Numbered from the stretch's first letter, positions 28,601 through 36,408 are shown. The stretch: 64,000 nt of DNA from an uncultured Flavobacteriales bacterium (GCA_913059205.1 CAJXRM010000002.1:1-64000), one strand, 5' to 3'. Made by a program: numbers and translations. The notes: a model not told the origin generated them from the letters alone.

Positions 28601-29951
28601 GAATGCTCCTTTAATTGTTGCTCCACTCACTGATATTAAAACTGTAGCAACATCAAGTAAAAGCAGCATGGCCGTTACCAATAGTGGAGACGTATATGTT
28701 TGGGGTGAAAATATTCAGGGACAACTAGCAACAGGAAATACTTCTGTAATTAACTTCCCTTTCCTAAACACGGCTTTAGCTGGTATGGATACAATAGCAG
28801 GAGGAAAAGATCACTTTGTATTTTTGAAAATCGATGGAACGGTCTGGACAACAGGAAACAATGTGTCAGGACAATTAGGTCAAAACAACTTTACAAGCTC
28901 TCTTTCTGCTGTTCAAGTTGCAGGTCTTTCTAACATAGTTGCGGTTGGTGCAGGTGAACAAAGTAGTTATGCCATTGATAATACTGGACAACTATTCGTT
29001 TGGGGAAACAATGTTTCTGGACAATTGGGATTAGGCGATTTCACCAGTCGTTTAGTTCCTACACTATCTCCTTTGAAAGACATCGTAGTTGCTCAAGGAG
29101 GTGCGAATCATTCTGCCTTTATTAATAGTGATAAAGAGTTGTTTACGACTGGTGGAAATTTATACGGTCAATTAGGGTTAGGCGATAACCTTACTAGAAA
29201 TGTGCCTGAAAAAGTAGATTTAATTGCAACTCAAGTATCAACAGGCCAATACACAACTTTGGTACGTAAACCAGATAACAATGTATTTGGATTTGGAAAC
29301 AATGCAAATAGTGAACTATCATCGCCAAATGGCTCTTCAATCAATTCTCCAGAGCATATTTCCGATTTCAAAGGAGCAACATTTATTGAAGCAGGTAGAT
29401 TGACTTCTCATGTACTTCTTGGACAAAGTGAATCTTGCTCATCTGCAAGTGTAAATACAACAATGATTTCTGCCCCTGAAGCCATTATCACCTTAAATCC
29501 GTTAAACGTACTAAACGCTACGTTAGGTGGAGTTGCCTACCAATGGTTCTTAAATGGAAATCCTATTCCTAGTGGAACAGGACAAACATTTACAACAACA
29601 GTTCCTGGGGTATACACAGTTCAAATTACTTATCCAGGTGGATGTATTGTAATGTCAGACCCATGGTCGTATGGATTTGCGGATCTTGCTGATTTAGGAG
29701 AAATGGAATTAACAGTTTATCCAAATCCTACGAAGGATGTGCTGAACCTTTCATTCACCGGGTTCTCTTCAAATGATGAAGTAAGTATTCTTATTTTCGA
29801 TCAGACGGGTAGACAAATCAGAAGCATTCAAACACAACTGCAAAAAAATATTCAATTAGATTTAATTGATATTGAATCAGGTAGCTACCAAGCAGTTATT
29901 TTATTTGAAGGATTTGAAAAAACAGTACGATTCGTGAAAACGAATTTTTAG
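22614..29951 (+). CDS. 2441-residue T9SS protein with Ig-like repeats and RCC1 propeller
   Basis: The ATG at 22614 gives a clean signal peptide (MLKKLLFLFTITLSQVSLS); a TTG two codons earlier is not needed. Two copies of an FFWIGGTGNWSD-type module begin near residues 22 and 352. A PKD-like domain (about 700-785) is followed by about 14 Ig-like repeats of roughly 77 residues (790-1920) with the pattern C-x-G-x-x-V-T-F-T-x-x-G-A-x-x-Y-E-F-F-x-N-G-x-S-Q-G. Then come exactly seven RCC1-type units (about 1922-2275; VYAWGNNEFGQLGQGN pattern), expected to close a seven-blade beta-propeller, one further Ig-like unit, and a type A T9SS sorting tail (TVYPNPTKDVLNLSF). It is a monocistronic predicted surface adhesin; the ligand is unknown. 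Confidence 0.92.
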   Translation: MLKKLLFLFTITLSQVSLSADFFWIGGTGNWSDVNHWSATSGGAAGAILPTNVDNVIFDNNSGLASAANIVTMDVAVVVDNFDYSAVPNPFTFASALPSIEIQGLFAANGLANYTWLGDFQFNSTIAGNTITSNGQAFNHNFYFIGTETIEILDDLTTLKSIFVNQGGIVSNNTTISCLDFSSNTVSAKTIDLDNSTVNISGVNWTINPTAITWSSSSSIINLNNAGPIAFQGGSVIYDTVISSSSNLTVSNNNSFTFLSLAPLTTLTLANSSNQTIDSLLVPGGDCTTSFIIQSVNPANPSASITKSGFSTFTASHLSINNVDAIAPSLYNVSLSDTTNGADGWTFTGAAYYWVGGTGNWSDPAHWSFTSGGASAVCVPTYPDSVIFDALSFSGAGQEVLVDIDAYFSYMDWSASINNPTLKLDTNMYSGGDITFNANVFVTRTALEHRIQFTGQADFDPNAAVIDCNISILMDDEMEGVVLFSTLDMTDSSSIYVLKGELDFQTNVVNSGSIQVLEGPGPIYSNKAIDFGGSTIDLFSGFNSANVEVFSFNGGTSDLFIGTPTEVNYLLTDGIDFHNVHLDFQELSTPQRLSGSNTYFKLKIEKGSHILIDSVHTVTDSLTMKGSCLDSIYLYASAAGAPSSINKAANTKVVAECIDFKDVNTDVAPLTALFSTGTNTNWTFDPTSPVTASGSVLGPYCFGDTTYFSNTSTGYSGDPNDITSVWYFNDGTTGYYLNPPTDSTWVTYEADTNRHVFAVGGDIDVILHTTYSNFCVDTDTIVVHINNPSIQISCSDFDRIICEGTQVSFESSSDSPIAEFQYFLNGVAVTPQSANDTLYITSSLAHEDTVSVLSFENGCPSDTMPFYVMTVNPAPIFTWTSSDADTAICINDPVSFSASAADPTYTYQYLLNGGTVTGYTLAGLYSNGTLADNDVVSVVSKNNLNCRDTLEMTFTVHPLPPTSLAESTGGNVICAGDQVTFTGSGATQYEFFVDGVSQGPPSVINTWSTTTLVTGDTVTVVGYSAFDCEKEASEFYTYSVNPLPNVTLTTASPTSLCSGTNVTFDATGASQYEFFINGISVQGPAATNSFSTTGLIDEDSVSVIGGFSGCSQISDTIIFSVLTSPTTSLTSNATANTACTQDDVLFTANGATSYEFFVDGISQGPASATPTFSSNSLTNGQIVSVNGESNTCVVTESIQLTVLAIPSVNLFSNDADNILCDGQAITLTGANADNYELFINGISQGPAQPTATFVNPTLPVGTNQVYLIGTAPNGCSDTSQTILNIVVNAIPTITLTSSDADDIICNNDQVTFTGSGSAMYQFFIDGISQGSMSSTNTLVTTNLLNGQVVSINGSTAGCQSTSNTLTYTVNAVPTVVLSSTDVDNVYCTNNVVTYTASGATNYEFIVNGVSQGPASPTNTINSSGFALGTYSIQVLGEQNNCNNSTSQTVTVNGLPSPTLNSSDIDNIICSGESVTYTGTGGTLYEFFINGVSQGASASFNSDIYNTLNDQDSISIIATSNQGCVNSASAPIITVNPTPTIVLSSSDLDFDICSGDNVDFTGAGADQYEFFINGISQGAASPIDNMSTSGLTNGATIHIVGSSLGCSSSSNNIVFTVNNAPIVALNNNGDLQVCVAENLNLNATGATEYQFSVNGTPVGPYSPTSTFTNPVNDGDVITVAGQLNGCISASPSSYQFTVNTYPTLVSSSSDLDNVICIDDLITFNASGANTYEFQLNGITVQSGVTTNFNTNTLEDTDLISITGFNGDCASSTDDYLFTVNEMALNMTSNPGNLICEGTSVTFTATGSDTYEFFVNGISQGPASATNTFTTTASNLDEITFIGNNNTTLCAQDYNDFITMNVLDDPTISALSSYTFCEGDSVVLFSNSPYGNQWYLDGNPIAGATDTSYTVYNSGLYSLEIMAGGNGEIWSFGVNSGGTFGDGTNINSAEPTNTLPIDPLDEISSGANFVLAVTQAGEVYAWGNNEFGQLGQGNYTNSNAPLIVAPLTDIKTVATSSKSSMAVTNSGDVYVWGENIQGQLATGNTSVINFPFLNTALAGMDTIAGGKDHFVFLKIDGTVWTTGNNVSGQLGQNNFTSSLSAVQVAGLSNIVAVGAGEQSSYAIDNTGQLFVWGNNVSGQLGLGDFTSRLVPTLSPLKDIVVAQGGANHSAFINSDKELFTTGGNLYGQLGLGDNLTRNVPEKVDLIATQVSTGQYTTLVRKPDNNVFGFGNNANSELSSPNGSSINSPEHISDFKGATFIEAGRLTSHVLLGQSESCSSASVNTTMISAPEAIITLNPLNVLNATLGGVAYQWFLNGNPIPSGTGQTFTTTVPGVYTVQITYPGGCIVMSDPWSYGFADLADLGEMELTVYPNPTKDVLNLSFTGFSSNDEVSILIFDQTGRQIRSIQTQLQKNIQLDLIDIESGSYQAVILFEGFEKTVRFVKTNF

Positions 29952-29959
29952 CCTAATAA

Positions 29960-29999
29960 ATGAGCCCCTGTTATGTATTTCAACATTTCAGGGGTTCAT
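29960..29999 (+). terminator. Putative terminator after the giant adhesin gene
   Basis: An 11-bp stem with one G-U pair (29960-29970 with 29989-29999, core GCCCCTG/CAGGGGTT) has an 18-nt loop and is followed by AAGTTTTATATTT. The short T-run makes it moderate. Confidence 0.55.
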
Positions 30000-30017
30000 A
30001 AGTTTTATATTTAACGC

Positions 30018-30048
30018 TTTGATTCCCGCTACTCATTCAATACATTTG
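30018..30048 (+). promoter_or_regulatory. Promoter of saccharopine dehydrogenase
   Basis: TTTG (30018-30021), 19 bp, then TACATTTG (30041-30048): a full match to the Bacteroidota promoter. Transcription should start near 30055, which excludes start codons at 30019 and 30049 and supports the ATG at 30067. Confidence 0.75.
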
Positions 30049-30066
30049 ATGGCTGAAGAAAAAAAT

Positions 30067-31404
30067 ATGAAAACAATTCTAATTCTAGGAGCAGGCTTAT
30101 CCTCTTCCTCTCTGGTAAGATACCTTTTAAACAATTCAACGCAATTCAATTGGCAAGTACGAATTGTCGATCAAGATATTGAATTGGTAAAAAGAAAAAT
30201 CAACGGAAACCCAAAAGGTCTAGCACTTTCATTTAACGCACTCTCTCCGGAAGAACGTAGACCTGAAATTGAAAGAGCCGATTTGGTAATTTCAATGCTT
30301 CCAGCACGTTTTCATATAGATGTCGCAAAAGACTGCATCGCCTTAAAAACAAATCTTATCACCCCATCTTACATTTCTCCCGAAATGAAAGAACTGAACG
30401 AAGAAGCGAAGAACGCTGGAATTATTATCATGAACGAAATTGGCGTTGATCCAGGAATCGATCACATGAGTGCCATGAAAATTATACATGAAATTAAAGA
30501 AAAGGGCGGTGAAATTACAAGCTTTAAATCCTTTTGTGGAGGATTAATTGCTCCAGAAAGTGACAATAATCCATGGAATTATAAATTCACTTGGAACCCT
30601 AGAAATGTTGTGTTAGCCGGACAAGGAGGTGCTTCTTGTTTCATTAGAAACGGCGAATACAAATACATTCCTTATAATCGATTATTTGGTCGTTTGGATC
30701 ATATTTCGATTGATGGTTATGGCGATTTCGTTGGTTACGCCAATCGTGATTCACTTTCCTATCGAGCAACATATGGCTTAGAAAATATCCCAACCATTTT
30801 CAGAGGAACATTAAGAAGACCTGGTTACTGCAAAGCATGGGACGTTTTCATCGAGTTGGGAATGACGGATGATTCATACAGCATGGAAAATACAAAGGAT
30901 ATGACTCCTCGAAAATTCATCAATTCATTTCTACCTTACAATCCAGATAAAACAGTTGAGGAAAAATTCAAAGAATTTTTAGGGCACGATCGTATTGAAC
31001 TTTACTCGAAATTTGATTGGCTCGGAATATTTGAACACGAACCAATAATTGATTTAGAACATGCGTCACCAGCAGAAGTATTACAAAAAATACTTGTTCG
31101 TAAATTGTCATTAGAAGAGGGGGACAAAGACATGCTTGTGATGGTTCATGAGTTTGAATATACACTTGCAAACCAACAATACAAAATTGTATCGAGCATG
31201 GTGAATATTGGTGAAGATAAAGTATACACTTCGATGTCCAATACCGTTGGATTACCAGCTGCAATTTGTGCTAAAATGATCTTGAATAACGAGATTAAAA
31301 CAAAAGGTGTTACGTTGCCAGTAAGTAAAGAAATCTACGAACCAATTTTAACTGAATTGGAGAAATTTGATATCCGATTTAAGGAAGAGGAAATAGGACT
31401 GTAA
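30067..31404 (+). CDS. Saccharopine dehydrogenase family protein
   Basis: 445 residues. The N-terminal Rossmann fold opens with TILILGAGLSSSSLVRYL; the middle holds the family segment MNEIGVDPGIDHMSAMKII and FCGGLIAPESDNNPWNYKFTWNPRNV, as in LYS9-type saccharopine reductases. The family interconverts saccharopine with glutamate and aminoadipate semialdehyde using NAD(P), here most likely in lysine breakdown. The 37 bp coding for PILTELEKFDI at the C-terminus (from 31340) recur at 36564, downstream of an accessory island. Confidence 0.9.
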   Translation: MKTILILGAGLSSSSLVRYLLNNSTQFNWQVRIVDQDIELVKRKINGNPKGLALSFNALSPEERRPEIERADLVISMLPARFHIDVAKDCIALKTNLITPSYISPEMKELNEEAKNAGIIIMNEIGVDPGIDHMSAMKIIHEIKEKGGEITSFKSFCGGLIAPESDNNPWNYKFTWNPRNVVLAGQGGASCFIRNGEYKYIPYNRLFGRLDHISIDGYGDFVGYANRDSLSYRATYGLENIPTIFRGTLRRPGYCKAWDVFIELGMTDDSYSMENTKDMTPRKFINSFLPYNPDKTVEEKFKEFLGHDRIELYSKFDWLGIFEHEPIIDLEHASPAEVLQKILVRKLSLEEGDKDMLVMVHEFEYTLANQQYKIVSSMVNIGEDKVYTSMSNTVGLPAAICAKMILNNEIKTKGVTLPVSKEIYEPILTELEKFDIRFKEEEIGL

Positions 31405-31459
31405 GACCAAGTCGCAAGCTCCTTAAAAGACAAAAGACGTTCGTTCCTCACTAAAAGAC
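31340..31459 (+). repeat. Left copy of the island-flanking repeat
   Basis: 31340-31436 (end of saccharopine dehydrogenase plus its downstream flank) is a direct repeat of 36564-36670; the first 37 bp are identical and the rest has small changes. 31424-31459 is in addition an inverted match to 36755-36791 (34 of 37 aligned positions). The two copies enclose the accessory genes 31637-36277. Confidence 0.85.
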
Positions 31460-31591
31460 CTGTTTTTCATGTAAAAGGAACTCTTTCTTCAATTCACATT
31501 TTATCACTTGCGTACTTTCTGCAATTTTATAGGTATAAATACCTGATTTTACATCTTTTGATCATTTTTTCATTATTTCTTTGAAAAATCA

Positions 31592-31605
31592 TTTTTTTTT
31601 TTTTT
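31592..31605 (+). repeat. T14 homopolymer upstream of the WPDYVF gene
   Basis: Fourteen T in a row lie 31 bp before the ATG at 31637. A 14-bp palindrome (AGGTATAAATACCT, 31531-31544) lies 47 bp further upstream. No full TTTG/TAnnTTTG promoter is visible in this 232-bp gap. A long T tract in a promoter zone may vary by slippage and may change expression; it is also prone to sequencing error. Confidence 0.5.
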
Positions 31606-31636
31606 CACCTTGGTATAAAACTATAAACTACCAACC

Positions 31637-32698
31637 ATGAAAAAACTATTGACTACTATTTTCGTATGCGCTTTTGCATACCTTTCTATTGCACAAGACA
31701 ATACTCTCCCAACTACAGGAAACGTAGGAGTTGGAACATTGAACCCAACTGCTCGTTTAAATGTGAACGGAAGTGTGAAAATAGATTCCTCCCTTGTAAT
31801 TAATGACTCCCTTAGAGTAAATAAAACAATCCGTGTGATGGATAAGGTTTACATTGAAGGAAAAACAGTAATGGGTGACAATGCTGTTGTTAAACAAAAC
31901 TTCAAGGTTGTCGGGAATTCGAACTTTGATGTTAATGCAACTGTTGACGGAAATTTTAAATTACCGAATGCAGAAACGCTTTCCAACAATAATTTTACAA
32001 GTGGAAATTTTTCATTTTTAGTGTTAAATGATAATGGTGTTGCTAAAAAAGGAAGTTATCCCGAACTACTTAAACTTGTGACAGACGGAATTTATGATAC
32101 AGATTACCCTTTTCCGAATGACCCGTTGAATCTTTGTAATTTAGTGGGATATAATCCAGTTTGGAATAATGGACCTAATAAAATATATACAGGATGTCCT
32201 GAAGTTAATGTTGGAATAAGAACAGATGATCCTCGTTCTGCATTGGATGTTAGAGGTACTACTTTTACAGCAAGTTTGGCTATAGGTATCCCGCCTGACG
32301 AAATGATTGGAAAATTCCATCTAAAGTCGTTTTCTTCAAGTGGTGCAGCAAAGTTGTTTACAATAGAAAATACAACACGTAAACTTTTGACCCTGGACAA
32401 TTCAGGGTTATTGCGGGCTCGGGAAATAAAAGTAGATGCACAAGCTTGGCCAGACTATGTTTTTAAATCCGATTACAAATTAATGCCATTGTCTGAAGTA
32501 GAAACATTTATTCAAAAAGAAGGGCATTTACCCGAATTTCCATCTGCTCAAGAAGTTGAAGAAAATGGAATGAATGTGTACGAAACAAATAAAATATTAG
32601 TTCAAAAAATTGAAGAATTAACTCTACACTTAATTGAACAAGAAAAGCAATTGAAAGAGCAAAACGAAAGACTACAAGAACTTGAAAACAAAAAATAA
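31637..32698 (+). CDS. Secreted tail-fibre-like protein with WPDYVF C-terminus
   Basis: 353 residues. A signal peptide (MKKLLTTIFVCAFAYLSIAQ) precedes NVGVGTLNPTARLNVNGSVKI, the start of many Bacteroidota fibre-like surface proteins. The middle is made of short repetitive beta segments (ALDVRG, KFHLKSFSS). The C-terminal 85 residues have the common WPDYVFKSDYKLMPLSEVETFI...HLPEFPSAQEV region and end in a coiled coil (about 315-353, IEELTLHLIEQEKQLKEQNERLQELE), so it probably trimerises. No sorting tail is seen. It is first in the island and lies 5 bp ahead of the T9SS hydrolase. Confidence 0.8.
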   Translation: MKKLLTTIFVCAFAYLSIAQDNTLPTTGNVGVGTLNPTARLNVNGSVKIDSSLVINDSLRVNKTIRVMDKVYIEGKTVMGDNAVVKQNFKVVGNSNFDVNATVDGNFKLPNAETLSNNNFTSGNFSFLVLNDNGVAKKGSYPELLKLVTDGIYDTDYPFPNDPLNLCNLVGYNPVWNNGPNKIYTGCPEVNVGIRTDDPRSALDVRGTTFTASLAIGIPPDEMIGKFHLKSFSSSGAAKLFTIENTTRKLLTLDNSGLLRAREIKVDAQAWPDYVFKSDYKLMPLSEVETFIQKEGHLPEFPSAQEVEENGMNVYETNKILVQKIEELTLHLIEQEKQLKEQNERLQELENKK

Positions 32699-32703
32699 AC
32701 ACC

Positions 32704-35595
32704 ATGAAATATATCATATTATTTTCACTGGTGTGTTGGACAATACAACCAGTGAGTGCTCAAAACGACTTTGAAGATGGTTTTACTGGACTCAAATTTC
32801 AAAATGAAAAGGAACTTTTTAATTATGCTTTTCAAAATACCGACTTGCAAACCCAAACAAGTGGTTTACTGCTAGATTATTGCGAGTATCCAGACAGTAC
32901 ATGGAGTGTATTAAATACAATTGCTAATCATCCAGTAGCGAATAGCGCTTTTTGTTATCAAGTGTCGGGAATTATTAACCAAATTGGACTTTCGGAAGAG
33001 TTTAACGACGACAGTTTAATTTATCCTTTTTTGGAACATATTTCTTCATTGGACTATGTTCGAAAAGTGAGAATTCCTGTTTTATTGTATGATTTAGAAA
33101 TCTCTCAATCCAACTCAACAACTCGATCTATAATTGAGTCTTGGAGTACAGTTGAACCATTCCCTGCGTTTTCGGCAAATGGATTTGTACAAAAAGATTT
33201 TTTCTTTGCTGCAACAATGACAGATTCTATTCCCTATCCGAATGCAGTTCTTCATTTTGATCCAACAAAAATGCGCTCGAACAAAGGGCGAGAGCTGATA
33301 GAATTACAAGTTACTGTTAATGGAAGCACATACAGTTTGCAATCTGGAGAAGAGTTAGACATAAGCCAGTTTTCGGGCAAAAACAACTATACATTTACGT
33401 ATAATTTCAACGACAATTCAAGCGAAGTTGTAGGACAAGAAATTAATGTTGCTTGGAAACCACAAGCTTTGCCAAAATCAAGTTTTTGGGATTTTACTGC
33501 TCCTGCAAATCAAACAGAAATCACATTGAATGGAGATTATTCAAATATTAATATTTATAACCCGTCATTAAAGTTTGGAATAAAATATGGCTGTACAGAG
33601 GGTGTTATTAAAAAACCCTATTTCTTAGTTGCTGGTTGGGGTCCATTTACAGATAAAGCAAACATAAACAATGCACTTGGCTGGCCTACAACTATGTACG
33701 GTATTTCACAATCAATGAACCAGGCGGGGTTTATTGAGAATTTACATGCTGAAGGATATGATGTGATTTTGGTGCAATTTTTTCCTCCAAATGCATCCAT
33801 AGATTTTAATAGTCAATTGTTAGAAACATTAATTAATTATATCAATGAACAAAAATTTGCGAATGACTCTTATGAAGAAAATATTATTCAAGGATTTAGT
33901 GCAGGAGCTCTGTGTACTAAGTACACCTTGTTAAGAATGGAGAAAAAGCATTTGGTACAGAATGCTCCACATCCGCATACGAAATTGTTTGTATCTTATG
34001 ATGGTGAAAATCAAGGAGCAAACATTCCACTAGGACTTCAGCATGAAGTTGTTTTTTTAGATATTTTTAGGCACTCAAACAATATTGTTTGGTTCGGTAG
34101 CATTGATGCAAGTCCAGGAGCCGTAATGTATGCCTTGCGTTATATTTTAGATGCACCCTTATCTAAACAGTTATTGCATTATTTCTATTCGGAAACGGGT
34201 AGTAGTTTTAGCCAACCAGGACAAGGGTCTCACCCAACACGATATCAATACTTATCAAACCAAACGTCATTTAATCATATCTTAAATAACCATATTCCAA
34301 GTTACCCCAGTTTTGGTAGAAACATATTTATTTCCAATGGTTCGAGCACACCATCGTATAATTTTTCTGATTATTCGAGTAATCATTATCCATACCCGCC
34401 AGAAACGAACGCTACATTTTTCTATCAATTAGGAACTTATCATAAATACGAATCAAAATTTTTGACGCATGGTATTGGAACACCTTTTTATTTTGGAAGA
34501 AAATTCTTTTTTTGGCAACCATCTTGGATGCTTGTCTATGATGGATTAACGAAGGACCCTCTTGTTTTGGATAATGCTCCAGGCGGTATTATTTTTATTG
34601 AAGCAAATCCTTTAATAGCGGCAAATGGTGTTATGGATTTTCAATTGCCTGGTTCTCCTTCCATTGATGAAAACCATTTGTATCCTTTTACCCCAACAGT
34701 GCTCACCCACGACATCAAAAATTTTGATGCTTTTGCGAATGGAAAACAAGGGTACATGGATTATAATTTTAAAGAAAAAGATCTAAATTATGATCATGAA
34801 AATGCGGTAGGTAACTCCGCGAATGCATCTAACACCATAGGCTACCCACATTTGGGTTATCCTTCCAACCATTACGACATCACTCCTTTTGATGCCTTGT
34901 TTACATGGGATAAAAACACCGTGCATGTCACCAGTGGCGAAAAGAGTACGAGCTATTATACAGAAGTAGATTCTCCAGTCCGTGATATTATTAAAAATAT
35001 TGTGGTAGAAGAAGGTGAGCATTGGAACATTCACTTGCAAAACAAGCAAATTGGTTATTACTCCAATGGTTCAGAGTATAAAGTAGATTACAATGCCGAC
35101 AACGATATTTTCTGGGGAGAACATGTAACCCAAAAAACAGACTTTCTACCAGTTACCATAGAGTCAAATGCCGTGGTTCGGGCATTTGCTTGTAACAGTC
35201 ATTTGATGGACAGTGGTTTTCACATAAAACCGGGTGCTGACGTACACATTGCCATAGGATGCGAAAATTGTCATACCGGTGGAGGGCAAAGAGCCGAAAA
35301 CCCAACAACAGACAATACAAACCAAACAAAAAATACTTCCACAATTGTAGGGATAGTAGAACCACGTATGATTTTATACCCAAATCCAACACAACGTGAA
35401 TTGACTATTGTATTGGAAAATGACGTTATCAATGAAAACTTTGATTTTTTCGTTTACAATTTTAGTGGTACTTTAGTACACAGTGGATCAAGTAATGAGC
35501 GTACTTCAATTTATTTGAATTTGTCAAGCGGAATGTATTTAGTAAAAGTAAAAACAGAACAAACATGGTACACAGAAAAATTAAGTATAAGGTAA
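32704..35595 (+). CDS. T9SS-exported protein with alpha/beta-hydrolase-like core
   Basis: 963 residues. A signal peptide (MKYIILFSLVCWTIQPVSAQ) precedes about 290 residues without a recognised fold. Residues about 300-420 look like a lipase/esterase core: KKPYFLVAGWGPF, then EGYDVILVQFFPP, then IIQGFSAGALCTKYTL, where Gly397-Phe-Ser399-Ala-Gly401 fits a G-x-S-x-G nucleophile elbow. A type A sorting tail (MILYPNPTQRELTIVLEND to TEKLSIR) ends the protein. The acid and histidine of the triad were not identified, so the enzyme class is inferred. The last 31 bp overlap the next lipoprotein gene. Confidence 0.78.
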   Translation: MKYIILFSLVCWTIQPVSAQNDFEDGFTGLKFQNEKELFNYAFQNTDLQTQTSGLLLDYCEYPDSTWSVLNTIANHPVANSAFCYQVSGIINQIGLSEEFNDDSLIYPFLEHISSLDYVRKVRIPVLLYDLEISQSNSTTRSIIESWSTVEPFPAFSANGFVQKDFFFAATMTDSIPYPNAVLHFDPTKMRSNKGRELIELQVTVNGSTYSLQSGEELDISQFSGKNNYTFTYNFNDNSSEVVGQEINVAWKPQALPKSSFWDFTAPANQTEITLNGDYSNINIYNPSLKFGIKYGCTEGVIKKPYFLVAGWGPFTDKANINNALGWPTTMYGISQSMNQAGFIENLHAEGYDVILVQFFPPNASIDFNSQLLETLINYINEQKFANDSYEENIIQGFSAGALCTKYTLLRMEKKHLVQNAPHPHTKLFVSYDGENQGANIPLGLQHEVVFLDIFRHSNNIVWFGSIDASPGAVMYALRYILDAPLSKQLLHYFYSETGSSFSQPGQGSHPTRYQYLSNQTSFNHILNNHIPSYPSFGRNIFISNGSSTPSYNFSDYSSNHYPYPPETNATFFYQLGTYHKYESKFLTHGIGTPFYFGRKFFFWQPSWMLVYDGLTKDPLVLDNAPGGIIFIEANPLIAANGVMDFQLPGSPSIDENHLYPFTPTVLTHDIKNFDAFANGKQGYMDYNFKEKDLNYDHENAVGNSANASNTIGYPHLGYPSNHYDITPFDALFTWDKNTVHVTSGEKSTSYYTEVDSPVRDIIKNIVVEEGEHWNIHLQNKQIGYYSNGSEYKVDYNADNDIFWGEHVTQKTDFLPVTIESNAVVRAFACNSHLMDSGFHIKPGADVHIAIGCENCHTGGGQRAENPTTDNTNQTKNTSTIVGIVEPRMILYPNPTQRELTIVLENDVINENFDFFVYNFSGTLVHSGSSNERTSIYLNLSSGMYLVKVKTEQTWYTEKLSIR

Positions 35596-36212
35596 TTTCT
35601 ATTTGCTTTTGTATTTTGGTAGTCTTTTCTTGTAAAAAAGAAGCAAAAGATCCTATTTATGTAACCATGAATGCAATATTGGCACATAATAACCAACCAG
35701 TTTCAGGAATTAAGTGGACAATAACCGAAACCAAATCGAAGGGGTTCTCTGGAAAAACAGAAAAAACAGACTGGGAAAGAAACGGACAAACTGATGCTTC
35801 TGGAATCTCTAATATTGAGTTTTATCCTAAAAAAAATCTGGATTATCAGTATGATATTTATTTTGATTATTCAACGATGAATGTACCTAGTGGTGATTAT
35901 TCAATTGTTTTGGGACCTTCAGATTTTGCCCACGTTACCCATCAAGGACCAAACAATTATGATATACGTATTCTACCGAAAATGGATGTTCAGGTCCATT
36001 ATAAAAATGTAAACTGTTATGATGGAAATGATAGCTTTAAACACAAATCCATAAATTTAGAGGAAAACCCTTATATCTCAGTTCAAGATGTAAATGATTT
36101 GAATTTAGTATTCAACAATTTGAATCAAGGCTGTACTGATAGATTGGGGGGGGGTATTGGCTTGCAGGTCATTACCTCTTTAAATGGGAGGCAAATAAAA
36201 ATGGTGTTGTAA
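35565..36212 (+). CDS. Lipoprotein with out-of-frame C-terminus (G9 tract)
   Basis: 215 residues as read. The lipobox LVVFSC places the lipid on Cys23, followed by KKEAKDP. The mature part has strands such as YVTMNAILAHNNQPVSGIKWTITE and DYQYDIYFDYSTMNVPSGDYSIVLG; the family is not recognised. The ATG lies inside the 3' end of the preceding gene (31-bp overlap). After a run of nine G (36146-36154) the frame ends in a short non-conserved-looking tail. A shift equal to one more (or two fewer) G would continue YWLAGHYLFKWEANKNG... to IEMFW and stop at 36277, which looks like the real C-terminus. It is either phase-variable or a sequencing error. Confidence 0.75.
   Translation: MVHRKIKYKVISICFCILVVFSCKKEAKDPIYVTMNAILAHNNQPVSGIKWTITETKSKGFSGKTEKTDWERNGQTDASGISNIEFYPKKNLDYQYDIYFDYSTMNVPSGDYSIVLGPSDFAHVTHQGPNNYDIRILPKMDVQVHYKNVNCYDGNDSFKHKSINLEENPYISVQDVNDLNLVFNNLNQGCTDRLGGGIGLQVITSLNGRQIKMVL
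36146..36154 (+). repeat. G9 homopolymer inside the lipoprotein gene
   Basis: Nine G lie in an otherwise AT-rich gene. Tract length decides between a tail stopping at 36212 (as sequenced), an immediate stop (one G fewer) and a longer C-terminus to 36277 (one G more or two fewer). Such tracts are classic slipped-strand switches and also common sequencing errors. Confidence 0.85.
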
Positions 36213-36296
36213 CAAGTGGCATCGACACTTTTTATGTTTCTCCAGACGGGAATAATTTAATAGAAATGTTTTGGTAGCCTCGACTATTTCGACGCT

Positions 36297-36408
36297 TCGG
36301 TAAACTCAGGGTCCTTAGCTAAATAGCCAAGGCTCGGCTACCGAAGATCTTTCACCGAAATATGAAGTAATTTAAATAAAATTTAATAATGGTAATCGAG
36401 TTTACCGA
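36297..36408. repeat. Inverted repeat between the lipoprotein copies
   Basis: TCGGTAAACTC (36297-36307) and its exact complement GAGTTTACCGA (36398-36408) form an 11-bp inverted repeat. It encloses a smaller imperfect hairpin (CCTTAGCT...AGCCAAGG near 36313). It lies just upstream of the broken second lipoprotein and may mark an end of a former mobile segment, or act as a terminator for the first copy. Confidence 0.45.

Noticed and set aside
17221-29951. Possible CRISPR or tandem DNA repeats in the adhesin genes
   Set aside because: The periodicity is at the protein level, with units of about 220-240 bp that differ in base sequence and lie in frame.
30019-30066. Upstream starts (TTG at 30019, ATG at 30049) for saccharopine dehydrogenase
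   Set aside because: Both lie in or next to the TTTG/TACATTTG promoter, upstream of or at the expected transcript start; MKTILILGAG at 30067 is the Rossmann start.
31531-31544. AGGTATAAATACCT palindrome as an operator
   Set aside because: Short and AT-rich, with no promoter nearby; noted with the T14 tract but not called separately.
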